Below are positions 6,709 through 14,247 of a DNA stretch of 14,691 nucleotides, one piece after another. Both the position numbers and the translations under genes were made by a program. Numbering within the stretch: position 1 is the first letter of the stretch; each line of letters starts with the position of its first letter. The notes beneath the pieces are model-generated. The model saw only the letters and a list, made by a program, of their open reading frames with translations, did not search any database and was not told the DNA's origin. The DNA lies in contig DATJOJ010000033.1 of assembly GCA_035507035.1 (NCBI GenBank), positions 1 through 14,691 of the forward strand, read 5' to 3'. Origin of the DNA: DATJOJ01 sp035507035 (GTDB lineage: Bacteria > Acidobacteriota > Terriglobia > Terriglobales > Acidobacteriaceae).

Positions 6709-6782
6709 GCGTCGCCGACACGGCGACGCTTCGCGCAGATCGCCCCTTCGCTGCGCAACTGTGGCTTGCTCAGGATGACAAA
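6709..6782. repeat. Palindromic intergenic repeat inside the ABC gene set
   Basis: GCGTCGCCG (6709-6717) and CGGCGACGC (6721-6729) are perfect 9-bp reverse complements around ACA. They are followed by 'CCTTCGCTGCGCAACTG' and 'GCTTGCTCAGGATGACAA', a wording that, from memory, recurs between genes in acidobacterial genomes. It occupies nearly the whole gap between the thioredoxin and permease genes, and could alter mRNA stability and the permease to ATPase ratio. Confidence 0.5.
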
Positions 6783-6785
6783 GTT

Positions 6786-7898
6786 ATGAGTATTGCTCAG
6801 CAAACTCCAGTTAGTGAGCCGAAATCAGTTCCCGCGGCGGTGCGCCGCAATGGCCGCTGGTCGGGATACCGACATCTGCTCATGGCGCGCATGCTCGAAC
6901 TCAAGCGCGAGCCCGAGGTGGTGTTCTGGGTATTTGTGTTCCCGCTGCTGCTGGCACTCGGGCTTGGAATCGCGTTTCGCACCAAGCCGGAAGAGTCAAT
7001 CCCGGTGGCTATCGTCGGGGAAAACGGTTTCGCGGATGCGCAGGCGCTGCTGGCGCGCGCTCCCCAGCACACGCGCTTCAAGGTGCAGGTCTTGAATTCC
7101 GAAGAAGCTAGGCAAGGGTTTCGGCTGGGCAAGTTTGATCTGGTGGTCGAGCCGAATGCGAACGGGGGCGTCGAATACGTCTATGATCCGGCGCGTCCGG
7201 AAAGCGTGTTGGCAAAGACCGAAGTGAATGACGCACTGCAAGCCGCTGCGGGTCGGAAAGACTCCGTAGCTACGAATGCGGTCACTTCTTCCGAGCCGGG
7301 ATCGCGCTACATCGATTTCCTCATCCCTGGCTTGCTTGGCATGAACTTGATGAACTCGGGCATGTGGGGCATCGGCTTCGCGCTGGTCGATATGCGGCAG
7401 CGAAAGCTGCTCAAACGCTTTGTCGGAACGCCGATGCGACGGGGCGATTTCTTGCTTGCTCTCGCCTCCAGCCGGCTGATCCTGATGATTATCGAAGTTG
7501 GCCTGCTGTTGGCTTTCGGCGTGATTTTCTTTCACATGCGCGTTTTGGGGTCAATCGCGGCCATTGCATTGATTGCCGGCCTGGGCTCGCTGACTTTTGG
7601 CGGCGTCGGCCTGCTCACGGCCAGCCGCGCGCAGAAGATCGAATCGGTGAGCGGATTGATCAATCTTGTGATGATGCCGATGTGGATCTTCTCCGGAGTG
7701 TTCTTCTCGTATGAGCGCTTTCCAACGGTAATTCAGCCCCTGATCAAGGCTCTGCCGCTTACGGCCCTCAACGATGCGTTACGCGCCAGCATTCTCGAGG
7801 GGACGCCGCTGGTGCATCAGTGGTCGCGGCTGCTGATCATGGTTCTCTGGGGCGGGGTTTCGTTCGTCCTGGCTTTGCGATGGTTCCGCTGGACGTAG
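6786..7898 (+). CDS. ABC-2 type exporter, permease protein
   Basis: The 370-residue membrane protein should pair with the ATPase at 4845-5786. Hydrophobic segments lie at about residues 45-64, 176-200, 225-250, 254-278, 288-308 and 346-366, with a large external domain (65-175) between the first two, as in the YhgE/ABC2_membrane_3 class. 'LLKRFVGTPMRRGDFLLA' and 'MMPMWIFSGVFFSYERFP' are hallmark ABC-2 segments. The frame is open back to a GTG at 6666 that overlaps the thioredoxin gene. I prefer ATG 6786, because the extra 40 residues would be encoded by a palindromic repeat and 'AGGA' lies about 10 bases before the ATG. The short cytoplasmic N-terminus then reaches the first helix at a normal distance. 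Substrate unknown. Confidence 0.9.
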   Translation: MSIAQQTPVSEPKSVPAAVRRNGRWSGYRHLLMARMLELKREPEVVFWVFVFPLLLALGLGIAFRTKPEESIPVAIVGENGFADAQALLARAPQHTRFKVQVLNSEEARQGFRLGKFDLVVEPNANGGVEYVYDPARPESVLAKTEVNDALQAAAGRKDSVATNAVTSSEPGSRYIDFLIPGLLGMNLMNSGMWGIGFALVDMRQRKLLKRFVGTPMRRGDFLLALASSRLILMIIEVGLLLAFGVIFFHMRVLGSIAAIALIAGLGSLTFGGVGLLTASRAQKIESVSGLINLVMMPMWIFSGVFFSYERFPTVIQPLIKALPLTALNDALRASILEGTPLVHQWSRLLIMVLWGGVSFVLALRWFRWT

Positions 7899-7920
7899 AC
7901 GATGGTTGCGCGATGATAAG

Positions 7921-7976
7921 ACCGTCCCGACCTCATCTGCAGGTCTTTACCAGCACTTACTCATGAGGCCGGGCCG
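7921..7976. terminator. Imperfect long hairpin between convergent genes
   Basis: CCGTCCCGACCTCAT (7922-7936) pairs with ATGAGGCCGGGCCG (7963-7976) with a few mismatches. An inner GACCT/AGGTC pair (7929-7933, 7941-7945) is an alternative. It lies between the ends of the permease gene (plus) and the small basic protein gene (minus), where a bidirectional terminator is expected. No strong T-tract is seen. Confidence 0.35.
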
Positions 7977-7994
7977 TGGTGCTTGCCAGAATAC

Positions 7995-8225
7995 TTAAGA
8001 CTGCTTGGCTTGCTTGGCTTTTCTCAGCTTGGCCCAGCGTTGTCTCTGGGCTTCGGCGATGCGGCGACGAGCCTCCTTGCTCAAGACCCGTTTCGGACTC
8101 TTCGCAGTTGAGGCTCCGTTCACGCTGCCAAGCGCGTCCAGTGCCTTCTTGACGCGCTGCGTCTCGTTTTGAAGACGCGAATACTCGGCGCGCAAGGAGG
8201 CCACTACGTTGTTCAGGTTAGCCAT
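7995..8225 (-). CDS. Small coiled-coil/basic protein, possibly nucleic-acid binding
   Basis: The 76-residue protein has a heptad-like helix (about 3-32, NNVVASLRAEYSRLQNETQR), a Ser/Ala hinge (33-48), and a strongly basic C-terminus (49-73, 'KEARRRIAEAQRQRWAKLRK'). Small proteins with this basic motif are, from memory, common in Acidobacteria and lack an assigned function. The Arg-rich stretch with a central Trp superficially resembles arginine-rich RNA-binding peptides such as lambda N, but homology is not claimed. Start ATG 8225 is supported by AAGGGAG 6-9 bases upstream. That ribosome binding site lies within or beside a hairpin in the leader (8226-8265). Oligomeric nucleic-acid binding is an inference from charge and coiled coil. 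The gene follows the 8301-8942 gene on the same strand by 75 bases. Confidence 0.75.
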   Translation of the reverse strand: MANLNNVVASLRAEYSRLQNETQRVKKALDALGSVNGASTAKSPKRVLSKEARRRIAEAQRQRWAKLRKAKQAKQS

Positions 8226-8265
8226 TCGCTACTCCCTTCTATGATCAGACTATCATGAGTAGCGA
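8226..8265 (-). promoter_or_regulatory. Leader hairpin overlapping the ribosome binding site
   Basis: Read on the minus strand, TCGCTACTC (8265-8257) pairs perfectly with GAGTAGCGA (8234-8226), which abuts the ATG. Inside, ATGAT and ATCAT pair around loop AGTCTG, and AGAAGG (8240-8235) bulges on the 3' side. The Shine-Dalgarno-like AAGGGAG is thus half in the bulge and half in the stem. Folding would limit ribosome access. A TTATAG box (8273-8268) upstream would place the transcript 5' end near the left arm. Confidence 0.45.
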
Positions 8266-8300
8266 CGCTATAAGTGAGAAAAGAGTACGAGTAATCTGAC

Positions 8301-8942
8301 CTACTGTCGCTTTACTTGGACGAATAGGAAGCCTTGTACTTTGCTCAGGTCGTCGGTATCGCGGTTAAAGATTAGTTCACGTCGTGAATCGGAGGAGCGG
8401 GTATCCCATAACAGAAATTTGCGAACTACAATTTGAACGCCGCCTTCACCACTGTTCGGATCGCCGCCGCTCGCAATCCAGAAATAAACCAGGCCGTGAA
8501 CCACGTAGGTGTGGGAATTCCACTCCATCAATCCGGCCCGCTGGCCCTTCATTGTGGTTACCAAATAACCGGCGCTCATCTTATCCGTAGGAAAGAAGTC
8601 GGCATTGACTGTGATAGATCTGCCATCGCTGAGTAAGTGCCGGCCGTTCAACTTGGCCGCGACATCCTGCAATGATTTCGGGTCGGCTCGTTCCAGGCTA
8701 TATTCAAGAGCGGAGTCCTTCCCGCAGCAAACCTCGGGGTCATGGATAACCGTTGCGAGCGAACTTTTGAGCACGTCGGAACTGTGGCGTGAAGGCGAAA
8801 CAATCGAGGGTAGGTCACTGACTTCAATTTGCTGATCTACCCCCAGAACCTGTGCGCGGGCAAGACCGTACAAGGCGACGAAAATCAGCCAAAGAGCTCT
8901 TAGATGAAGGCAAGCAGGATTAGCGCGATGGAGTGGCGTCAT
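8301..8942 (-). CDS. Secreted hypothetical protein with a CCGKD motif
   Basis: The 213-residue protein has an N-terminal hydrophobic segment (about 11-29, CLHLRALWLIFVALYGLA) consistent with a signal peptide cleaved near 'ARA'. The mature part contains 'HDPEVCCGKDSALE' with adjacent Cys72-Cys73, then 'LNGRHLLSDGRSITVNADFFP', 'GYLVTTMKGQRAGLMEWNSHTYVVHG' and 'FLLWDTR'. I recognise no enzyme motif; the fold is probably beta-rich. The vicinal cysteines might form a disulfide or bind metal, but nothing else supports this. The ATG at 8942 has GGAG five bases upstream, a good ribosome binding site. It is read in the same direction as the downstream small basic protein gene. Function unknown; export likely. 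Confidence 0.7.
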   Translation of the reverse strand: MTPLHRANPACLHLRALWLIFVALYGLARAQVLGVDQQIEVSDLPSIVSPSRHSSDVLKSSLATVIHDPEVCCGKDSALEYSLERADPKSLQDVAAKLNGRHLLSDGRSITVNADFFPTDKMSAGYLVTTMKGQRAGLMEWNSHTYVVHGLVYFWIASGGDPNSGEGGVQIVVRKFLLWDTRSSDSRRELIFNRDTDDLSKVQGFLFVQVKRQ

Positions 8943-8977
8943 GCGGTCTCCGACGGTTTTTACTAACCTATCCTACT

Positions 8978-10624
8978 TTATACCGGCTCGGTCCTCGGGA
9001 TAAATCGCGGAGCTTGTCTTGCTTTGGTCGCCTGCTCGAACGAGTAGGCCAGCCTAATCAGCGTTGCTTCGCTCCAGGCTCGACCGAAGAATGAGATTCC
9101 GACCGGCAAGCCCCAGAGATAACCCGCCGTTACGTTGATATTGGGATAACCGGCCACAGCCGCCGCATTTGAACTGCCCCCGGCGACGTGGTCACCATTG
9201 ATCAGGTCGGTAAGCCATGCGGGACCGCCCGTGGGCGCGACGATCGCATCGAGATGATACTTATCCATAGTCGCATCGATTCCTTCGGTCCGCGCCAATT
9301 GATGATTCTTGGCCAACGCATCCACATATTTTTTTTCGGTCAGTGGCCCCTTGGATTCTGACTTTAGGAATAAGTCCTGGCCAAAGTAAGGCATCTCTTT
9401 TTGCCGGTTGCGTTGGTTAAATTCGATAATCTCTTCCAAACTTTTTACCGGGGCGTCCGGTCCAAGCCGCGCCAGATAGGAATTCAGGCCGGCTTTTAAT
9501 TCGTACATGAAGACGAGTAACTCGCTCTCATCGAACTTGCCCAGTGTAGCAATATCGGCGGGATCGATGACCGTCGCCCCTTGCTTTCGCATTACGTCCA
9601 GCGATTGTTCCATGAGGGCGTCAACCCCGTCGTTAAATCCAAAATACTTGCGGGCTACGCCGATGCGAGCGCCTTTGAGACCATCCGAATCGCAAAACTG
9701 CGCGTAATCGGTATGAGACTTGCCCGCGCTCGGAGTTGTTGCCGGGTCTTCGGGGTCGACCCCAGTTAGCGCTCCCAGCATGATCGCGGCATCACGGATG
9801 GTTCGGCACATCGGCCCGGCGCTGTCCTGGCTATGGGAGATGGGGATGATTCCGGAGCGGCTGATTAGACCTACGGTCGGCTTGATTCCCGCCAGTCCGT
9901 TCGACGAGGAGGGACAAACGATCGAACCATCGGTTTCTGTGCCAATCCCGCAGGCGGCCAGATTGGCCGAGAGACCCGCTCCCGTGCCGGAACTCGATCC
10001 GCAAGGATTGCGATCAAGGGCATAGGGATTCTTGGTCAGGCCGCCGCGTCCGCTCCATCCGCTGGTCGAGTGGCTGGAACGAATATTTGCCCACTCGCTC
10101 AAATTGGTCTTGCCGAGAATCACCGCCCCTGCTGCCCGCAAACGTTGCGCCACAAAGGAATCTTTGGGCGGCTTCGATCCGAGCAATGCCAACGAACCTG
10201 CCGTCGTCATCATGCGATCGGCGGTATCAATGTTGTCTTTAATTAATACAGGAATTCCATGCAATGACCCGCGCGGACCCTTCTCTTTCCGCTCGCGATC
10301 GAGAGACTCGGCAATACTTGGCGCATCCGGGTTAAGTTCAATCACGCTGTTGATTGCAGGACCTTGCTTGTCAATTTCGTGGATGCGAGCTATGTATTTT
10401 TCGACCAGATCCTGCGCTGTGAAGCGGCCTGACTTCATTCCGTCCTGCAAGTCAGGGATGGTGATCTCGTCGAGTTCGAACGGCTTGACTTCATCGGAGG
10501 GCAGAGCGGTGTTTGGGGTAAGCGCTCTGGCGGCAGTGAGGGCCGGATACATAGCGCCCACCGTTGCCGCGCTCTGAAGAAATCCGCGGCGAGAAGATGT
10601 GAATCTGGTTTCGAATGTCGGCAT
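8978..10624 (-). CDS. Tat-exported amidase, peptide-amidase type (amidase signature family)
   Basis: The 548-residue protein carries a twin-arginine signal (SSRRGFLQSAATVGAMYPA, residues 10-28), so it should fold in the cytoplasm and act in the periplasm or outside. The amidase signature triad is complete: Lys129 (IPVLIKDN), cis-Ser211 in CGSSSGTGAG, and nucleophile Ser234 in TETDGSIVCPSS. 'LDRNPCGSSSGTGAG' and 'GIIPISHSQDSAGPM' recall the C-terminal peptide amidase of Stenotrophomonas. Hydrolysis of amides or C-terminally amidated peptides is therefore a fair guess, while a GatA role in tRNA amidation is unlikely because of export and the missing GatB/C. The start at 10624 is set by the Tat motif; it lacks a clear Shine-Dalgarno. 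An inverted repeat separates it from the upstream debranching gene, so it is probably transcribed on its own. Confidence 0.9.
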   Translation of the reverse strand: MPTFETRFTSSRRGFLQSAATVGAMYPALTAARALTPNTALPSDEVKPFELDEITIPDLQDGMKSGRFTAQDLVEKYIARIHEIDKQGPAINSVIELNPDAPSIAESLDRERKEKGPRGSLHGIPVLIKDNIDTADRMMTTAGSLALLGSKPPKDSFVAQRLRAAGAVILGKTNLSEWANIRSSHSTSGWSGRGGLTKNPYALDRNPCGSSSGTGAGLSANLAACGIGTETDGSIVCPSSSNGLAGIKPTVGLISRSGIIPISHSQDSAGPMCRTIRDAAIMLGALTGVDPEDPATTPSAGKSHTDYAQFCDSDGLKGARIGVARKYFGFNDGVDALMEQSLDVMRKQGATVIDPADIATLGKFDESELLVFMYELKAGLNSYLARLGPDAPVKSLEEIIEFNQRNRQKEMPYFGQDLFLKSESKGPLTEKKYVDALAKNHQLARTEGIDATMDKYHLDAIVAPTGGPAWLTDLINGDHVAGGSSNAAAVAGYPNINVTAGYLWGLPVGISFFGRAWSEATLIRLAYSFEQATKARQAPRFIPRTEPV

Positions 10625-10679
10625 AGGTTTGGAAGGCGTAGATGATTATGACTTCAACGAAACGTCCATTGTACGCAGG

Positions 10680-10742
10680 AATCGCGGTGCCGGAACGGAA
10701 GGGTTTTTAGCAGGCACTTTCTGAAGCCGGCGAGCCGCGATT
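10680..10742. terminator. Nested inverted repeat after the debranching enzyme gene
   Basis: AATCGCGG (10680-10687) and CCGCGATT (10735-10742) are perfect reverse complements, with GCCGG/CCGGC nested inside. The structure begins directly at the stop of the debranching gene (minus strand), before the amidase gene. It may end the GT4/debranching transcript. The loop is long (about 35 bases) and no T-tract follows the stem. Confidence 0.35.
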
Positions 10743-10743
10743 A

Positions 10744-12900
10744 TTAGTGAACTTCGACCGTTAGTTCGCCTTGTATTTCGGTGGTTTCCACGCGGACAGA
10801 TCCCGAGGAACGCTCCAGAGACAAACTGATCACGGCATCACCGATCGGCAACTCACGTACCATCAGCTGGCGGATTCCGTCAGGAAGAAAAGGGCGGTCG
10901 AATTTCAAGGTTCGATGTCGGCAATCGACGGAAGCTCCCAGGCACGCCTGCAGCAGCAGGAACACTGCTCCGGCCGCCCATGCCTGCGGTGAGCAAGCGA
11001 CGGGGTAGAGTGTCGGTCCTTGGCCGGGACGACGCTCGACTCCGCAAATCAATTCCGGCAACCGGTGCAGTTCCACGTCGCCACTAAGATCGAGCAGGCC
11101 CATCAGAATCTGGCCGGCGAATTCGCGCTGGCCATAGCGCGCCATGCCGGCAGCAATGATTGCGTTGTCGTGCGGCCAGACCGACCCGTTGTGATAAGAC
11201 AGCGGGTTGTAGCGAGCTTCGTGGCAGCCGACGGTGCGAACTCCCCATCCAGAGAAAGAATCGGGACTGACGAGCGTGTGTGCTACCAGTTGCGCCCGCT
11301 TCGGATCGGCGATGCCGGTGTATAGGCAATGGCCGGGATTCGACGTCCGGACCCGGCAGGGCCTCTTCTTGCCGTCGAGAGCCAAAGCGTAGGTCGACAG
11401 ATCGTCGCACCAGAAGGCCTCTTCGAAGCGATCGCGCAAGTCTGCAGCCTGGTTTTGCAGCGTGGTCTGGCGTTTCTGATCGCCAAGATCAGCGAAAATG
11501 CGGGCGACCGCCATTTTGGCCGCGTAGACGTAACCTTGAACTTCGCACAGCGCAATCGGAGCATCGGCGATCTGCCCGTCGGCGTGGAAAACAGAATCAT
11601 TGGAATCCTTCCAGCCTTGTTGCACGAGTCCTTTGTGGCCGTGCCGCTGATACTCAACGAAGCCGTCCCCATCGACGTCGCCATAACGATCGATCCATTC
11701 CAGAGCAAGGTCGACGTGGGGAAGCAAATACTTGAGAAATGGCCGATCGCCGGTGCAATCCAAATACGCTCCGGCGAGCATGAGAAACAGCGGCGTGCTG
11801 TCGATACTGCCGTAATAGCGTCCGAAAGGAACCTCGCCCAGATTGGCCATTTCGCCACGACGAGTTTCGTGCAGGATTTTTCCCGGCTGTGCTTCAGAGT
11901 CCATGTCAATTTCAGTAGCCTGAGTTGAAGCGAGGTATTGCAGTACGCCTTTGGCGATCCAGGGAGCGATCCAAAGCATTTCGAGAGCGGTGACGATGCC
12001 GTCTCGGCCGAAGACGGTGCTGAACCAGGGCACGCCCGCATAGGGATAATTCGTCTCGGGATTGCCCATGGTCATCATTTCGACATCTGCCTTGGAACGC
12101 TTGATCCAACGGGTGAGGCGGTCGTTCGAACTGGAAATCTCGCACGAATTTGCGGAAACCGCTTTAAGCTCCGTCTCCGCCCCGGCCATGGCACGAGCAT
12201 AGCCAATCGAGTGGTGCTTTGGGTCCGGTTTGCAAGCAATCGACAGATGAAACAGCGTGGATTTACCTGGAGGAATGGAGGTTTGAAAAGACAGCTCGGA
12301 AGAAGTGATGCCCACAGGCGCGGGATTCGAATCGATGCGGGTCTGGCGCTCGATCTGATCCAGGCCCTCATATCTCATCAAGATCGAGTTCCTGGTGAAC
12401 TCGTCGTCGAGGCGGCGACCGCGAATCTCGCGCCGCGTCCCGCGAACTTCAAAAATATCCGCGAAATCTGCTCCGATGGCGATGCGGAAGGGAATCTCTA
12501 AAACCGAGAGCCCATAGTTGAACATCTTCAGCTCTTCGTAGGCTACGCCCTGCCACAGAAATCGCGAGCGCACGATGTGCAGCGTGCCGCGCGCGATTGT
12601 GACTTGCTGCTTTTCGGAGACATCTACGTTGGATAAATCGGCAATGAAGACGAAATTGTCGGATTTGACGGTCGAGCTCATCAGCATGGGGCGCGTGTCC
12701 CAGAGAGACAACATCAGTTCCGACAAGTGCCGTGTGCCCTGGTAGAAGATGCCCTGTTCCCCGAGTCCGAGAGGTTCGACATCGCCATAGCGGTTGAATA
12801 CGGCAAAAGTCTCGCCATACTTGAGAACCCGGGTGCGGTAATCGGAGGGCGACGATCCGGCAGCTATGTAGTACTGCTGGGTGACTCCAAGTTCATCCAA
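10744..12900 (-). CDS. Glycogen debranching-type amylo-alpha-1,6-glucosidase
   Basis: The 718-residue protein matches the bacterial debranching-type family. A GDE_N-like beta domain covers about residues 25-220 ('YGETFAVFNRYGDV', 'GIFYQGTRHLSELML'). A catalytic (alpha/alpha)6 barrel follows (about 258-700) with 'WFSTVFGRDGIVTALEML', 'GRYYGSIDSTPLFLML', 'GWKDSNDSV' (429-437) and 'YHNGSVWPHDNAI' (569-581). Acidic residues in these segments (Asp300, Asp431, Asp435, Asp578) are candidates for substrate binding and catalysis. The expected reaction is hydrolysis of alpha-1,6 branches in glycogen-like glucans or of related oligosaccharides. ATG 12900 has GGGAG seven bases upstream and overlaps the end of the GT4 gene by 37 bases, so translation of the two is probably coupled. 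No signal peptide, so cytoplasmic. The exact substrate is uncertain. Confidence 0.88.
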   Translation of the reverse strand: MDELGVTQQYYIAAGSSPSDYRTRVLKYGETFAVFNRYGDVEPLGLGEQGIFYQGTRHLSELMLSLWDTRPMLMSSTVKSDNFVFIADLSNVDVSEKQQVTIARGTLHIVRSRFLWQGVAYEELKMFNYGLSVLEIPFRIAIGADFADIFEVRGTRREIRGRRLDDEFTRNSILMRYEGLDQIERQTRIDSNPAPVGITSSELSFQTSIPPGKSTLFHLSIACKPDPKHHSIGYARAMAGAETELKAVSANSCEISSSNDRLTRWIKRSKADVEMMTMGNPETNYPYAGVPWFSTVFGRDGIVTALEMLWIAPWIAKGVLQYLASTQATEIDMDSEAQPGKILHETRRGEMANLGEVPFGRYYGSIDSTPLFLMLAGAYLDCTGDRPFLKYLLPHVDLALEWIDRYGDVDGDGFVEYQRHGHKGLVQQGWKDSNDSVFHADGQIADAPIALCEVQGYVYAAKMAVARIFADLGDQKRQTTLQNQAADLRDRFEEAFWCDDLSTYALALDGKKRPCRVRTSNPGHCLYTGIADPKRAQLVAHTLVSPDSFSGWGVRTVGCHEARYNPLSYHNGSVWPHDNAIIAAGMARYGQREFAGQILMGLLDLSGDVELHRLPELICGVERRPGQGPTLYPVACSPQAWAAGAVFLLLQACLGASVDCRHRTLKFDRPFLPDGIRQLMVRELPIGDAVISLSLERSSGSVRVETTEIQGELTVEVH

Positions 12901-13961
12901 CTGAGCTCTCCCGTACTAAGAGCCATCGACTTGGGCTCGGTTTTCGCCAGCCCCTGGTAGATGGTCAGATAATCCTGCGCCATGCGTTTGGCGGTGAAAC
13001 GCTCTTCGAATCGCCGACGACAGGTGCGGCGATCGAGTTCGGATATTCGTGCGATGGCGTCCACTGCCGAGCCAACGTCACGGACTAAACGTCCGGTGAT
13101 CCCATCTTCGAGGATCTCGGGAACGGAACCGCGAGGATATGCGATAACCGGAAGCCCGCAAGCCATGGCCTCGATCATCACAATACCGAACGGCTCTTCC
13201 CAGTGAATGGGAAACAATAGCGCCATGGCTCGGCGGAGAAATTCGTTCTTCTCGCCTTCTCTTATTTCGCCAATGAATTCAATCAACGCGTGATCGAGCA
13301 TCGGTTTAATGCGTACTTCGAAATACTCCTGATCAGCGCGATCGATTTTCGCCGCAATCTTCAATGGGATACCACAAAGCTTCGCAATCTCAATAGCGTG
13401 GTCGAGACCCTTTTCCGGCGAGACTCGCCCCAGAAACGCCAAGTATTCGCCGGGACCGAAGGATGGCTCAAAACCGTCCTCCGGTAATCCATGATGGACC
13501 GTACCTTGCCAGTTCGCCCAAGGGAGGGGCCCACGCTGCGCGTCAGAAATCGAAATCACGGGCATTTCGGAGAATTCGCGATACAGCGGAATCAGGTCAG
13601 GAATATCGAGGCGTCCGTGAAGGGTTGTGACCTGCGCCAGAGCATGGCTGCGGCTTACAGGAAAATGCAGATAATCGATATGAAAATGAATGAGGTCAAA
13701 TTCGTCTTTTTCGCGCAGCACGCGTTCGAGCAGGTAAATGTGATGGGCGAGTTGGTCCACACATTCGGAATTCAGTCGCAACGCTTCGGGGCAGATCGGA
13801 ATCAGGTTGGCGGTCGTCAGTGAATCTCCGCTGGCAAACAAAGTGACTTCGTGCCCTTGCGATACCAATTCCTCAGTCAGCCAGGAAACGACGCGTTCTG
13901 TACCTCCGTAGAGTTTTGGTGGGACACTTTCATATAAAGGAGCCACCTGTGCAATTCTCAT
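12864..13961 (-). CDS. Glycosyltransferase family 4 (GT-B fold)
   Basis: The 365-residue protein is a retaining GT-B glycosyltransferase. The N-terminal half starts 'MRIAQVAPLYESVPPKLYGGTERVV', with the Gly-rich acceptor loop, and the C-terminal half has 'FLGRVSPEKGLD' (Arg179, Lys184) and the E-x7-E donor motif Glu256-Glu264 in 'EEPFGIVMIEAMACG'. Family members transfer sugars from nucleotide donors to polysaccharides, lipids or small acceptors. The frame is open to 14024, but ATG 13961 is the better start: 'GAGGG' lies 5-9 bases before it and the protein then begins at the conserved first beta strand. It shares a transcript with the overlapping debranching gene and is divergent from treS, suggesting alpha-glucan or trehalose-related metabolism. 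Donor and acceptor are unknown. Confidence 0.9.
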   Translation of the reverse strand: MRIAQVAPLYESVPPKLYGGTERVVSWLTEELVSQGHEVTLFASGDSLTTANLIPICPEALRLNSECVDQLAHHIYLLERVLREKDEFDLIHFHIDYLHFPVSRSHALAQVTTLHGRLDIPDLIPLYREFSEMPVISISDAQRGPLPWANWQGTVHHGLPEDGFEPSFGPGEYLAFLGRVSPEKGLDHAIEIAKLCGIPLKIAAKIDRADQEYFEVRIKPMLDHALIEFIGEIREGEKNEFLRRAMALLFPIHWEEPFGIVMIEAMACGLPVIAYPRGSVPEILEDGITGRLVRDVGSAVDAIARISELDRRTCRRRFEERFTAKRMAQDYLTIYQGLAKTEPKSMALSTGELSWMNLESPSSTT

Positions 13962-14247
13962 GAAGCCCTCGAAACAATAAATCGTTAAAGTATGAATTGA
14001 GACGGCGTGCGGCAGAAGCTGCAAAACCGCAGGGAAAATGCGTCGCGGGTGACGGCCTGGAATTGAGCGGACATGTAAAGTTCACAAACTAGACTACCGG
14101 GCACGGCCGGCGTCAACAATCAGGTGATCCCTCTATCACGGGTTGAAACGGGTCCTGAAATCTCCCAGTTGCGCATACAAGAGGATTGGCCGGAAGATAA
14201 ACGTTAGCCTGCTATTTGGCTTTGCAGGTTGGCAGGAAGATTGAAAA
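13962..14247. promoter_or_regulatory. Divergent control region between the GT4 gene and treS
   Basis: The 286-base gap must hold promoters in both directions, but I see no strong -35/-10 pair. GTGAT (14124-14128) and ATCAC (14135-14139) form an inverted repeat with a 6-base spacer, a possible operator. AGGAAG (14234-14239), eight bases before the TTG at 14248, is the treS ribosome binding site. GAGGG upstream of 13961 serves the GT4 gene. Confidence 0.4.

Noticed and set aside
6666..6785. Upstream GTG start of the permease giving 40 extra residues
   Set aside because: The extension is encoded by a palindromic repeat and has no membrane or motif content; ATG 6786 has a plausible ribosome binding site.
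11283..12041. 252-aa minus-strand ORF in another frame of the debranching gene
   Set aside because: Its composition (many Arg, Ser, Pro) is that of a shadow frame, and the overlapped frame has clear family motifs over its full length.
13962..14024. 21-residue N-terminal extension of the GT4 protein
   Set aside because: ATG 13961 has GAGGG at good spacing and starts at the conserved 'MRIAQVAPLY' strand of the family.
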